Origin: Synanceia verrucosa | Lineage: Eukaryota > Chordata > Actinopteri > Perciformes > Synanceiidae | NCBI GenBank assembly: GCA_029721515.1 | Contig: CM056559.1 | Span: forward strand, 15,119,001-15,183,000 | Length of the DNA: 64,000 nt | Direction of reading: 5' to 3' | In this document: one piece after another, positions 43,616 through 55,169 of the stretch | Layout: every line of letters begins with the position of its first letter | Position numbering within the stretch: the stretch's first letter is position 1 | The notes under the pieces: generated by a model | Told to the model about the DNA's origin: nothing | The model's database searches: none | What the model saw: only the letters and a program-made list of their open reading frames with translations | Translations under genes and position numbers: made by a program

Positions 43616-44186
43616 TTCTCACTGAATTAGAAAAGTGAACAAAAAGACACTGAAAGCGTTTGTTGCTTTTTGTATAGGTGGTTAATTGTTGACATTTGCA
43701 AAACAATGATTCAGTATTTTTGAGGTCTGAGTCTGTGTTAAAAATAAAATGACATACTTGATGTAATTTTTGTTTCCTGTTTATGACTTTTATTTTTGAC
43801 TTACCACTATTTTTTATTTTTATATAATTGATTAATAATTTCATTACCAGTAGCATAATGAAAATTATATAATTTACTGCTCTTTATAGGTGTAGAAATT
43901 AATATTAGACATAGTTAAGTTCAGGTTATTGTTGGTTCGGCCCTTGAACAGGTTTCTCATGTGGCCCTTTGGAAAAAATAATTGCCCATCCCTGCTCTAG
44001 TCTGTTTCTCAGAGAGAGGTAACTTGAGTTCTCGCCAGTTACCGTAGTAACAGACCCTATGAACCTAACCTCAGATTTTCTCTCTGTCTCCACCCTCTTT
44101 CAGCTACACACGCTATTTGATTTCCTCATTCATTCATTCCGTCAGCAGGTGAGTTTTGCGGTAGCCTTGTTCTGCCGTCTGTCAAA

Positions 44187-44549
44187 ATGACATGTCCTTT
44201 CGTTAACAATCCAGTGGATGAAGGAGCAGCATATCTGCGCAGAGAATTAAATATTAATATCGGGAGATTGTTATCAGACCGCACATAGATGTTCTTGTGT
44301 TTCTGGACAATTATCTTTTTGAGTGGTCCCGTTCCACTCACAGTCCATAATCTAGATACACAACCCAATCGGTCCTTACATTTGCAACATCCAACCGCAG
44401 TCATGCTCTCACATCCCATCAGATATTGTGTGTTGTTGCGCTTCTTTGCAACTGCAAGTTTTTTGTATAATGTTGAAGATGCTGACTGTGGGACAAAACA
44501 ACTGCACAGTCAAACAGCCACTTCATATTTAGGCTACTTTACGATGTAA
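44187..44549 (+). pseudogene. Harbinger transposase N-terminal fragment (HARBI1-like)
   Basis: ATG at 44187 follows a pyrimidine-rich splice-acceptor-like stretch (CCACCCTCTTTCAG at about 44090-44103). It reads MTCPFVNNPVDEGAAYLRRE and then, after a frame change at about 44285, continues with HPIRYCVLLRFFATASFLYN followed by VEDAD, the conserved helix block of HARBI1-type transposases. The DDE catalytic core is absent. The fragment is about one third of the usual 350-residue length. The reading of the middle (44285-44400) is uncertain. Confidence 0.75.
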
Positions 44550-44632
44550 TACATGATCAAAATGAGGTACCTCTATGAGATTATGTCGAGGTCTTATCTG
44601 TTTGAACAATGTTTTTATATTTCATATCAAAC

Positions 44633-44985
44633 TGCTGGTGCAGTGGTTAGCATTGTAGACTCACAGCAAGAAGGTTCGAATCCCTGCTCCGGGGCCTTTC
44701 TGTGTGGAGTTTGCATGTTCTCCCCGTGTCTGCATGGGTTCTCTCCAGGTACTCCGGCTTCCTCTCACCATCCAAAACATGCATGGGGATTAGGTTAATT
44801 GGCTAATTTAAATTGACCGTAGATGTGAATGTGAGTGTGAGTGGTTGTCTGTCTACATGTGCCCTGTGATGAGGTGGCGACTTGTCCAGGGTGTACCCCG
44901 CCTTCTGCCCTAAGACAGCTGGGATAGGCTCCAGCCCCCCCGCAACCCTATGAGGCCAAGCGGTAGATAATGGATGGATAGATAT
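44633..44985 (+). mobile_element. tRNA-like SINE copy F, short 5' truncation
   Basis: Starts within the A-box-like GCTGGTGCAGTGG, has the B-box-like GGTTCGAATCC, the internal CCTAAGACAGCTGGGATAGG block and the GGATGGATAGATA tail. It lies in the Harbinger remnant. Confidence 0.92.
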
Positions 44986-45039
44986 TAAGCTGCTGCCAGG
45001 TGCGCTTCTCCCCCATGGGATTGCACCTGAATGAAGTAA

Positions 45040-45321
45040 CTCTTTGAGTGCCAGCTGTGTTTTTTAACTCAAAAGTGCCTTGTGCCAGCGTTTTTTTTTC
45101 CCATTTTTCAGTCATATTTCAAGACCCACAGAATATTTTGTACCATGTCTCTGAAAACACAGAGACATGGTACAATGTCAAAGTGTTGACGATAATGTCA
45201 AAGTGTTTTTTCAGCAGCAGTGACCTGCTGCTGAAAAAACACTTTGACGTTGTATTAGGTCGGTGGCACTCAAGCATCAGATTTTGAATGATGTCGTATT
45301 ACGTAAATGGCACTCAAAGAG
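45040..45321. mobile_element. 282-bp piggyBac-like MITE with two internal hairpins
   Basis: Termini CTCTTTGAGTGCCA and the complementary TGGCACTCAAAGAG are perfect over 14 bp; GTAA and TTAA lie outside, fitting TTAA target duplication. Inside are two perfect inverted repeats: arms of 16 bp at 45138-45153 and 45160-45175, and arms of 24 bp at 45197-45220 and 45225-45248. Related sequences occur at 34046-35515 and at 53598-53700. Confidence 0.85.
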
Positions 45322-45390
45322 TTAATAGGCTACCATTCAAACGTTTTTTTCCTGTGATATTACTGTGATTGCAAAGGACTACATTTAAAC

Positions 45391-45532
45391 TTATGCATTG
45401 ACCCGGGCAACAATGTTCTCCCACACTGTCTCCTTCTCTTTTGCAGCTGCAGCAGTGTTGCACTTCTTTCTAAAAACGTGTTGATAATCGCCATATGAGC
45501 GCATTAAAATTTCCAGTTCAAGCGGGGTGAAC
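45391..45532 (-). pseudogene. Myb/SANT-like DNA-binding domain of Harbinger element
   Basis: The minus strand reads FTPLELEILMRSYGDYQHVF then RKKCNTAAAAKEKETVWENI and VARVNA without a stop, matching the first two-thirds of the Myb/SANT-like domain found in NAIF1-type and Harbinger Myb-like proteins. In these transposons the Myb-like protein helps import the transposase into the nucleus and recruits it to the ends. The frame ends at TAA (45391-45393), which may instead be intron sequence. Despite the surrounding damage, this 47-codon segment has no internal break. Confidence 0.82.
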
Positions 45533-45752
45533 ACGCAGCCCCCCTCTTCCTGGTTGACTCAACGAATCAGGGCTCCACTAATGCTGTCTTTTTAGAATTG
45601 TGGTGCACGCACTTAACGCCAGGTAAAACTATTCCGAGTTGATTAAACCAACTCAAATCAGCTGTTCTGGAATTGGAAACTCAGTTTCCGTTCTCAGAGT
45701 AGATCAACTCACACTCAGTTTGTTGAACCTGCTTTGTGAAATGGACCCCTGG

Positions 45753-48419
45753 TTAACTAATGAGCATTGTTGGCCTTCACTGGTGAACTAGTGAGCATTT
45801 CAGCCTTTACTAGGAAACTACCTGATATCTAAATGTTTCCACTAGCCGACCAGTTAACTTGTTGACCAGTAAACAAATAACCTAGTTTGATGGTTCATTA
45901 GTAAACTATGGAGAACCAACTCAGGCATAATTAAAATCTTTGCCATAAAGGCATACAAAATAAATAAATAAAAAATCTAAAAGAACATGTGAAGGAATGT
46001 AAATTCAAAAAAGACAAGACATCAATTACACATTTTGGCATGAAATGGGTACAAGCTATGCAAAAAACAGTAAATAATAGGTGGCTTTATAGTGCAATTG
46101 CAGAGCACACGGCTGTCGGTTACACTGTTAATGAAATAGCCACATTTGGGCAGAAGTGAAGGAATAGGTCCCTTTTTAAGGATAAAAACTCTGCAGCCGG
46201 GTGGCTCTATCAAGAGCTTGTCATACCACAGACACAAGCAACTGCCTCCATGAAGACATGGAGACATTCACCCACACACCAAAACTATTCATCACAAGTG
46301 GTTGCCAGGGTAATATGGGTCACCTCTCTCTCAGGTATGCCGTCACTTCTGAGAGGCTAAAGGAATGAGACATCGAGAGAGAGAAAAGTGAGAAGAACAA
46401 AAGAACAGATGGAATCAAGAAATGGTAGTAGGTGTTGGTAGAGAGTTTTGGCATGGACTGATTTACCTGAGGACATGACTGTTTTATTTTTTCAATAACA
46501 CATTGGTACTGTGGCCACTGAGGACTTGTTTCACTGTGACTAATAATTGTTTTACTTTTGTAGCCTCTTGCTACACTTGGACTGACTTAAATTGCTTCAC
46601 AGTGCATCAATGCGAGCTACAGCAGTCACTTTTCTCCATAAGGAAGACTACTGCTCTTGTCAGTTACAAAAGTCAACATAGAAAGTAGGCTTACATTTGC
46701 AGCAGGTGAAGGAACAGATGCAGAGAAATAAAACTAGAACACAAGGCAAGCGATTGAATATAAATAAGACATTGTTAGACATTATAAGTAGTTGTGTGTG
46801 GATGCTGTCATACAAAAAATTATGGATAGAATTTAGTCAAAAGCCAGTAAAGCAAAGATAGGCCAGTGGACACATTTTAATCACATTCTCTAAAAACATT
46901 CTTAAAATGTTGATTTAGAATATTGCTATAACATTATACCCAAATGTTTTTTATCAGGAAGTTTTCTTGAGTTGGGTTGAGAAATGTTTCCAAAATAGTG
47001 TTATCAACACATTGCAAATCAAATATACGTGTGACTGTAAGTTTATTTTGTCAGTATTATAATTGTATTAGGGGTCTAATACATCATGGGCCCCTAGAAT
47101 TCTCCTCCTTACTCTCCCGTTTTTGGTGCCCCTGTGACATTATTAGAATGGTGTAGCCTGGATGCACACTTTTGGGGAGCACTGAAATTTAGAATAGTGG
47201 GGCAGCAGGAGAATGCCCACTTTTAACAAAATATTGTATTTTAGTTCATAAAAATACATGTTAATTGAGTTATCATCGCTTCCACATATAAAAAATATTA
47301 TTTACTTTTAATTTTTTTAACAGGGTCTCCTAGAGGCTAGGGGGCCCTGAGTTCAATTTTGCCTTAGGCCGGCTTTGCACCCATCTGATACTGAGAGCAA
47401 CAGCAGAAAAACTGATGTCATTGTAAGCAACAGTAGAACAACTGTGTTGTTATTAAGAGCTAAATTAGAATAAAAGAGTAGGGTGAAAAGTGCCATGTTA
47501 TGATTTGGCATGATACAATTGAACTGAACGATTGTTTGTAATTACATGCTATAGTGGTCATAGAATTAAAAAAAAAAAAAAAATCAGAAAAAATTGACAT
47601 ACTGCTAAGTATTTATAATATAATTGTCTGAGTTAAACTAGCCTGAAAATGAAGTGTGGCTGGATCAATATGTAGTATTTCACTCTGAAGCTGCAATCTT
47701 GCATCACTGTTTTGGACTTGGAAGGTTTTTTTCATTATTGTTTTGAAGATTTATAGGACAAAAACAACAGCAACAAAATCTTATTGAAATGGACTTTTGG
47801 GAATGTCTGCCTGTGTGTCATTGCAACAAGAGCATGTTCAAAAACAGTAAAAGGATATAATGCCAAGATACTCAAAGTGGAATGTTGCCAGTCCAAATAG
47901 TTGAGAATAATAACATGCTAACACAACAACACTTGTGCCTTTATTTCACATTTTCAGATACTTACCTTCAATTCATCAGTTGTTGCATTATTAATTACAT
48001 CCCCCGCTCTCCTGATAATGGCTTGATCATGGTTTGCATCTCACTTCCCTGTTTGAAATAGATTTAATCCACAATGAAAATCTTCCGTAATTCTCAATAG
48101 TCTGCTCAACAAGCAGGCAGGCCGATGGGTGAAACGATTACAGGAGCCAAATGAATCCAGTTATCCTGGCTCTTTTTTTATTGCAGATCAAATAATCTGA
48201 AAGAAGACATAAAGCACTGCAACACATATCTGTCAAAATGAAAGCCTAATTGACCCAGATAATTAGATATTTAGGCTAGCTGTCTGGTTAAACAAAGGCG
48301 GTGAGGAGGAAAAAAATAACCTTGCCTTGCTGGCTTTTTGCCCAACAAGCCAACATGTTGAGCTCAATAATAATTATAACTGCTCACAATGCAACGTGGT
48401 AATTCCGGTAACTTGACAA
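45753..48419. other. no recognised gene; weak repeats
   Basis: AACTA(A/G)TGAGCAT-type motifs recur at 45757-45860, a possible degenerate repeat. GGGCCCCTA (47089-47097) and TAGGGGGCCC (47338-47347) bracket a stretch that might be a decayed inverted-repeat element. Nothing else is recognised. Confidence 0.4.
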
Positions 48420-48453
48420 AATAACGATATATGTGTGTATATATATATATATA

Positions 48454-48500
<47 letters not shown>
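48420..48500. repeat. (AT)n microsatellite
   Basis: ATATAT runs with a single internal ACTGTAT interruption. Confidence 0.93.
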
Positions 48501-48502
<2 letters not shown>

Positions 48503-49759
48503 TCAAACAAATTATCCAGCACAGGTAGCAGGTGCTGAACTAATCATACAAGTCAGACAGAAATCTAGATTGATTGCAACTAAATAAATCAGAACACTGA
48601 CTGCGTTCCACAAGCGGGGCAGCAACTGTACAATACTACTTTCTGCCAAGCCAATTCAGCTTTCATATCAGTCCTGTCTCTTCTTGAAAACCTTGGATGA
48701 TGTAGCTATGACACATAGTGTAAAGCTCCAACATGAATTGTAGCATTTAATCTTTCAGAGACTTTTCATAGCTTTGTTTTGAGTGGACCTTGAAAACAAC
48801 GTGCTGGGTTTTGTGTAATCCAGCCAATGAAAGCTTAAACAAAAAAAATTAACTCAAATTTTTGGTGACAAACTGAAATTAGTTTGCACAGTAATTGGAA
48901 GCATCGTGTACAAAAAGAAAAATCAGGAATTCAAATTCTGTTCACTGGGAATATATTGTATATGATATTGTTACAAAATAAATTAACATTAAATTAGGAC
49001 CTACTGATCAAATATTTGAAAACTAGTTTGATTAAAAGTTATGTATAACTGAATCTTCCAACCGTGCTGTAGAGCCATGAAATTAGTTTAAAAAAAATGG
49101 ATCCCCTTAACCCAATTAGTATTCACCCAGGCCATAGTGTAAAAATGTCGCTATGCAAGGTTATGGAGAGGATTCCCATTTACAGATCATATGAGGAGAT
49201 TGAGGCTCATGCAATGGAGAGAAACAAAGACTCTGATTTCCCAAATAAGCCTGTATGTCCTTGAACCCTCTGAAATACCCTCGTGCATCCACAGCCCCCA
49301 AGGGAAACATATGGTTCTTTTGAAGAACATGAAAGATGCTGATTATCATGTGACACAGCAACCCCCTCTTTTTGTCCTTGTACCTGTGTCTGTGTGCAAG
49401 CATACCTATTATGGTACAGTATCTAAGAACTGTTCAAACACAGCTTTCATCCATTAACTATTACAATCAGCTGTTTGTTCACATCCTGTGCTCACAGTTT
49501 TCATTTTCACTACCCTACTATGCAGTTTTTTCCTTAAACCTCAGTAGCTTTGCCTCAACAAATTTGGGGAACAATGGACTCATTTTTTTGTGTCTGTCAG
49601 ACTGTAATCTGTGGAAAGGCATAGAATAATAATTGTTTTTATTAATCCCTCCATGGAGAAATTACAGTTGTCACTCTGTTAGTGTATTTTTTTTCTGTTG
49701 CACATCACACACAGGTTATGAAACACACATGCATTAGAGCAGAGGTGTCAGAGTTAGGG
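48501..49759. other. no gene; possible LINE 3' end at 49640-49675 (minus)
   Basis: TTTTTATTAATCCCTCCATGG followed by AGAAATT resembles the complement of the conserved 3' end of the LINE at 7780-7815 (AATTTCCCC...GGGGATGAATAAA). Otherwise unrecognised; the frames at 49161-49457 have no family motif. Confidence 0.4.
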
Positions 49760-49905
49760 TGTTACCTAAAGGCACATCAGCAGTGCCCAGGAGGAGGAAC
49801 TGGCACCTCTCCAGCTACCAGTCCACTTGGTTCATCCTGGACTTCAACCAGCAACCATTGGGTTCCCAGCCCAAGTCACTACAGACTAAGCTACTGCCAC
49901 CCCTA
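49760..49905 (-). mobile_element. second tRNA-derived SINE type, minus strand
   Basis: The minus strand starts GGGGTGGCAGTAGCTTAGTC, containing an A-box-like TAGCTTAGTCTGTAG, and has a B-box-like GGTTGAAGTCC about 40 bp further. This is a family I recognise as common in teleosts and different from copies A-H. The spacing of the boxes fits an RNA polymerase III promoter. Confidence 0.7.
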
Positions 49906-49939
49906 TGGGTAAAAAGTCCTAAATTTAAGACTCCTTAAT

Positions 49940-50120
49940 CAAACAGAAGAAGAAGAACCAGCTTTATTGATCACAAAACTGCATTTTACCCATCCCCTAA
50001 GGGCGCCCTGGGAGCAACTTCGGGGTTAAGTATCTTGCTCAAGGACCCAACAACTTGTAGGAGTGGGGAATCGAGACTGCGACTGGGATTGAAAGGTGAT
50101 AACTACAGCCACACCTCGTA
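49940..50120. repeat. interspersed teleost repeat with TTGCTCAAGGA motif
   Basis: Contains AAGAAGAAGAAGAACCAGC, CTTTATTGATCAC, GGTTAAGTATCTTGCTCAAGG and GGGAATCGAGACTGCGACTGG, which I recognise as parts of a frequent fish retroposon. Ends are unclear. Confidence 0.5.
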
Positions 50121-50867
50121 ATTCAATACTAGAGCACCAATGTAAGCTAAAGAGTCTCTAATGACTCAAATGACGAAAATGAATGATTATCAGTTTGCAA
50201 CTCTTCGCTGCTAGCCCAATGAAAAAATACAGTATTTTATTACTTTATTATATTTTATTTTAATTTATACTTTGTTGTCATATAGAAATTCAACAAGTGA
50301 ATATTAATTCTGCCTGGTAAGTAGATCTGTTTAACATAATTCAAGTGATGACTCCTGCTCTTGTATACTGAAGTATATTTCACAATCACAGCGCTGTATA
50401 ATGTTAACAGCAATGTTGGGTGGATTTGTGTGTCCGTGCTTTGAATTTACAATATTATAGACAAATGTCAGGAGGGTTATGGATGGACACAAACACAGAG
50501 GACTGTCAAAGATGACACATATATACAAAGACACACATCAGCCAAAGATGCACAAGCTCACTCCAGCCCAATACTGCCAATAAATCCACTTTCACTGCAC
50601 AAATGGAAATTTAAATAGTCATCAGCATTTTGTTGCCTACCTGAAATAAATGAGGAAGACCATGAATACTTATGCAGTTCCATCTGAAAGGGTAATTGTT
50701 AGATAATGGTATGTGTTGTGAGCACCACTTTCCAGAAGAAGAGGGCTGAAGATGGAGGTATTAGATGCTGCATTTTTAGAGGTAACTACAGGAAAAGAGA
50801 AGTCAGCCAGACTCATACAGTAGATTCATGGTTGCATTAATGAATTTTTATGAAAGAGATGGAGAGA

Positions 50868-50908
<41 letters not shown>

Positions 50909-52099
50909 TCCAACTATTGACTATTTCTGTCTCAACAAAGCAATAAAGGCACAGAGATTTCCTGTTACTTTGCAGTGGTGGTGTCAAATTCACAGCATTA
51001 GTGCAAACCCTTTTACAACATCTCTTAGCTCTTTTCTAATTTGGCTGCAGATTGCATTCAAGGTCTGGTCATACTGAAATGAAATGTCAAGCAAAATTGA
51101 TCCCTGTGTCAATGTAAAATAGGCTGGCAGTTTTTTTCGCTCAGATTAAACTCATGAGTACATCCACCAGGGGTGCAACCAGGAAAAATATATAAAAATA
51201 ATGCATAAAATAAAAATCTCACAAATTATGTGCTCTGGAATAATAAACACAATATAAGAAAATGGATATCATGCTTTTTAAGTATATCAAAGGTTGCTAT
51301 CTACTGCTAGCAAAATTACCATTGTACCTAAGGTGATGCTCTTTTGCAAAACTACAAGGCTACATTATAGTAATTATAGTTAAGAGTCTAAGAGTCATCA
51401 GCCATCAACCACTTTTGTTTTCTTTTTCTCAGAAACCCATATTCAGTATATTCTCTCGTCTACAATTTTTGCTCAGCTTTTCTTTCTATAATGCTGAAAT
51501 TGTGTTCAAGGCCACATTCGTCCTCTTAACTTCACTTCTCAAGTTATGTGATAATAATTACAGAGAAGAAGTCACCTGCAGTTAAATATTGTGTATCCCA
51601 GGCTCCCTTTATCAATGCCCATTAAACGTGTCCATTTAAATCCATTCGAGCAAGAAACTGAATGAGGATCTAAAACAATTATACAACATATAACATCCTC
51701 ATCATGCTGACTCTGCCTGTCAGGAAGCTCAGGATCCAGTCAGATTGGTCATTCACTGGTCCATTTAGGCACCAACTGTTCAGTTTCTAAGTCTGTAAAT
51801 ACCAAACAGGTGATGCTTAATTATAAGGGTCATTTCTGGAAGCAGTTCAGAACGATGATATCTTTCTTTAATAACCACCCATATTACATCAATACCGTAA
51901 CTGTCCCAAAATTCTTTAGAAAAACAAATCATGCATATCTTATTTTAGATCCAAAAAAGCTCCATGATATTTTTATCCCATTAGCCTCAATGCATAATGC
52001 TTACATACATACTGTGCATTCGCCCACAAACAATTAAGGGCATGCTAGTTGTAAACAATATTAAACCAATTTGAAAGCCTGTTTGCTACATACGTACGT
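50121..52099. other. no recognised gene; (GA)n at 50852-50903
   Basis: Apart from the GA microsatellite no repeat, domain or RNA gene is recognised in about 2 kb. Confidence 0.45.
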
Positions 52100-52269
52100 A
52101 CATGTATTGTACATAAGTATTGACAGCCTTTTTTCAATACTTTATTGATGTATCTTTGGCATCAATTACAATCTCTTTTTGAATATGATGCCACAAGCTT
52201 GGCACACCTATCTTGGGGCAATTATACCCATTTTTCTTTGCGGCAAATCTTAAGCTCCATCAGGTTGGA

Positions 52270-53095
52270 TGGAAAACGTCAGTGCACAGCCATTTTCAGA
52301 TATCTCCAGTTCAATTGGATTCAAGTCTGGGCAGCTCAAGGACGTTGTGCTGAAGCCACTCCTTTGATATCTTGGCTGTGTGCTTAGGGTCGTTGTCCTG
52401 CTGAAAGATTAACAGTCTGAGGTCAAGAGTGCTCTGGAGCAGGTTTTCATCCAGGATGTCTCTGTACATGGTGGCATTCATCTTTCCCTCTATCCTGACT
52501 AGACTCCCAGGTCCTGCTGCTGACAAACATCCCCACAGCATGATGCTGCCACCACCATACTTCACTGTAGGGGTGGTATTGGCCTGGTGATGAGCAGTGC
52601 CTGGTTTCCTCCAAACATGATGCCTGGCATTTACACCAGATAGTTCAATCTTTGTCTCATCAGACAGGAGAATTTTGTTTCTCATGGTCTGAGACACCTT
52701 TGGGCTGCCATGTGCTTTTTACCAAGGAGTGGCTTCCATTTGCCCATTCTACCATACAGGTTTGATTAGTGGATTGCTGCAGAGATGGTTGTTCTCTCTC
52801 CACAGAGGAACACTGTAGCTCGGACAGAGCGATCATTAAGTTCTTGGTCTGCTCCCGGAATAGAGCCCTTCTCCTGCCATCGCTAAGTTTAGATGACTGG
52901 CAAGCTCCAGGAAGAGTCCTGGTGGTTCTGAACTTCTTCCATTTCCATGATGGAGGCCGCTGTGTTCATCAGGACCTTTAAAGCAGCAGAAAAGTTTTCT
53001 GTACCCTTCCCCAGATTTGTGCCTTGAGACAATCCTGTCTCGTAGGGCTGCAGACAATTCCTTTGTCTTCATGCATACTTTGTGCTCTGACATGC
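52270..53095 (-). pseudogene. Tc1-like transposase, frameshifted
   Basis: The start is near 53093 (MSEHKVCMKTKELSAALRDR), giving the first helix-turn-helix. The middle is damaged. An intact frame of 128 codons (52697-52311) contains the first aspartate in LLSDETKIEL, the glycine-rich YGGGSIMLWGCLSAAGPGSL block and the second aspartate in IFQQDNDPKHTAKISKEWL. A one-base deletion at about 52335 shifts the LNPIE motif with the catalytic glutamate out of frame. The length and order are normal for Tc1. Confidence 0.9.
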
Positions 53096-53201
53096 ACTGT
53101 CAAGTGTGAGACCTTATATAAACAGGTGTGTGCCTTTCAAATCATGTCCAATCAACTGATTTTACCACAGATGGACTCCAGTTAAGCTGTAAGAACCATC
53201 T

Positions 53202-53476
53202 TGCTATGAGGTGACAGTGGTTAGCACTGGGTACAATTTCCGGCCTTTCTGTGGAGTTTGCATGTTCTCCCCATGTACTCTGGCTTCCTCCCTAAAGACA
53301 TGGCTAATCTAAATTGCCCTTAGCTGTGAATGTGAGTATGAATGGTGGTCTGTCTTTATGTGCCCTGTGATGATCTGGCGATTTGTCCAGGGTGTACCTG
53401 CCTTTCACCCTATGTCTGGGATAGGCTCCAGCCCACAACACTACATAGGATAAGCAGTAGATAAGATGGATGGAAG
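53202..53476 (+). mobile_element. tRNA-like SINE copy G, degraded
   Basis: A diverged copy with several deletions (GAGGTGACAGTGGTTAGCAC, TTTCTGTGGAGTTTGCATG, GATTTGTCCAGGGTGTACCTG, GGGATAGGCTCCAGCC, GATAAGCAGTAGATAAGATGG). ATCT flanks both ends (53198-53201 and 53477-53480), and the Tc1 sequence ...AGAACC|ATCTCAAGG reads across, as seen in the uninterrupted copy near 23840. Confidence 0.88.
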
Positions 53477-53597
53477 ATCTCAAGGATGATCAATGGAAAC
53501 AGGAAACGGGATGTACCTGCGCTCAATTTTGAGCTTCATGGCAAAAGCTGAAATAACTTATGCACATATGATTTCTTGTTGTTGTTTTTTGTTTTTT

Positions 53598-53720
53598 TTA
53601 AACTCATTGAGTGCCATTCACATAGGTCATTTAAAAGCTAGCACTTGAGTGCTGTGCGAAGGGCCTCATCCTCCACGTAAGGCAACATGGCACATACGCA
53701 AGGCACGTGGCACATACAGC
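53598..53720 (+). mobile_element. terminus of a piggyBac-like element
   Basis: TTAAACTCATTGAGTGCCATTC, then GTCATTTAAAAGCTAGCACTTGAGTGC, match the right end of the MITE at 45040-45321 read on its other strand. A TTAA directly precedes it. The opposite end is not found; the element may continue into 53720-54000, which is unassigned. Confidence 0.6.
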
Positions 53721-53949
53721 ATCAAATCAGTTCGAGGAAGGAGAGAAGACACCTGTAATCTGACCGAGCATGCTTTGCTGCAGTGATTGACACTACAAAT
53801 CAGAGGGGTGCACAGATAGGCACTTGCAAAGCGAAGAGTGAAGAGTTGTCACGTCAGAAAGACATCATGAGTGAGGAGCGAGTAAGAGGGACAAAAGACA
53901 AAACAAGAGGAAGCTTATGCTTCTCTTGGAAGGTGGATATATTTGTGAA

Positions 53950-55164
53950 ATAAAACTTAGTGGCACAATTTATCTAAACTGCTACTCATTAGATAGGAAT
54001 CTCTTTCCCCAGTCTCTAATCTTTTTGTCTAGATTTTTTTTTTCCAGTAGCCCTGATTAACATTTCTTGAATGTCTTTTTAACACCGTATGCATTCACCT
54101 CTGATGAAAAGGAGTGGTAAAACGACCACTTGGTGGTTGTTAATTGTGACAGGCTATAAACTTTCGGCAATATATTTAGCCTATAGCATATCGATTAATG
54201 TTGTTGCTGTTGTACTAACAGTAGCAGTAGTAGTCGTAGAAGTATTAGGTATTTGCATTATAGATAATAATATTATAGTAACAGTAGTAGTTTTTATCAT
54301 TATTATTATTATCATTATTAGTTCTACTATTTCAATCTAGGCTAGAATTTACATGAATATCATTATGTATTTTACCATTAAGAACAAAACATATCTTAAT
54401 CTGCTTGTATGATGGATTTCTTGTCTGCATTTCTTACCATAATAGCGTCAATGTTTAAATTTGTCACCAAGGTTGTCAGGTGAAATGGCATTTTGTACCC
54501 ATGACACATTTAGGATGTGGAGAGGTGGGGGTGCCTCCAAATAAATTTTTGGTTAAGGCCCCAATTTGGTTGAATTCTGGAGGTGAGAAAGAGACAGAGG
54601 TGGTTGTCACCATTTTTGATATGGCATCACAGAAACTGACCAGATATTTTGCTGTTTTATTATTATTAAACACTCAATATAATTTATACATTTTGTACAT
54701 AGTCTAACATCTGTTGAAATACATTTGTACATTTCCTTGTTGTGAATTCATCATCTTATTCATTTTTGTATATAAGGCAATTTTTATACTTATTTTGTAT
54801 TTACATATTTACATGCACGAAGCTCTGCAATTTCATTGCAAAGGTATAATGGCCATGAAAGTCTTTGTGTTCTAGTTTCAACAATACAACTTGAAATAAC
54901 TTAGCAATGTTTTGTCTCTTTGTCTTAAACAATCATTTATTCACAATCAACCAGCGAGTGTCTATCTGCTCCACTATATTTGTGGTTTAATGATGCACTG
55001 CGCGTCACCACCAGTTGGAGACTAGAGAAGTGGATATTTGGCAACTGTGGAAGCTCCTAAACTGCTCAGAAAGTCTCAATCTGCAACACAACATCATCAG
55101 CCACAATGAACGATAAGGAAGAATTGTTGGAGTTTATTAGTCAATATCAGTCAAACATAGGATG
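53950..55164. other. no recognised gene; trinucleotide-rich stretch at 54190-54340
   Basis: GTTGTT, GTAGTA and TTATTA runs create an open frame of valine and isoleucine codons without meaning. The remainder is unassigned. Confidence 0.45.
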
Positions 55165-55169
55165 TTTTT

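Larger units (their letters stand above)
39710..43994 (+). mobile_element. hAT transposon of GTF2IRD2-like transposase type
   Basis: The left end CAGGGATGTCAAACTGATC and the complement of the right end CAGGGATGGGCAATTATTT share the CAGGGATG hAT-type terminus. Flanks GCCTAGAT and CTCTAGTC share the central CTAG, a decayed 8-bp duplication at a typical hAT target. GGCCCGCGAG and GTGGCCC motifs near both ends are characteristic of this family. The transposase lies in the last third. A fold-back element (40627-41103) and SINE E (41954-42298) interrupt the 5' half. Length without them is about 3.5 kb. Confidence 0.85.
44000..45752 (+). mobile_element. PIF/Harbinger transposon remnant with both proteins
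   Basis: A HARBI1-like transposase fragment lies on the plus strand (44187-44520) and a Myb/SANT-like DNA-binding fragment on the minus strand (45532-45391), the divergent/convergent two-gene content expected of PIF/Harbinger elements. The right boundary is the sequence TTTGTGAAATGGACCCCTGG at 45735-45754, a terminus I recognise from fish Harbinger repeats. The left boundary abuts the hAT element and is not clear. It is interrupted by SINE F (44633-44985) and a piggyBac-like MITE (45040-45321). Confidence 0.78.
52100..53580 (-). mobile_element. Tc1-like transposon split by a SINE
   Basis: Ends near TGTACATAAGTATTGACAGCC (left) and the complement of TGTGCATAAGTTATTTCAGC (right) are related inverted termini; exact ends are not fixed. 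The minus strand carries a transposase gene with 5' untranslated region up to the right end. SINE G interrupts this region at 53202-53476. The fragment at 23636-23935 is a second copy of the same family. Confidence 0.87.

Noticed and set aside
47080..47400. Decayed inverted-repeat element with GGGCCCCTA ends
   Set aside because: Complementarity is limited to about ten bases and no target duplication is visible.
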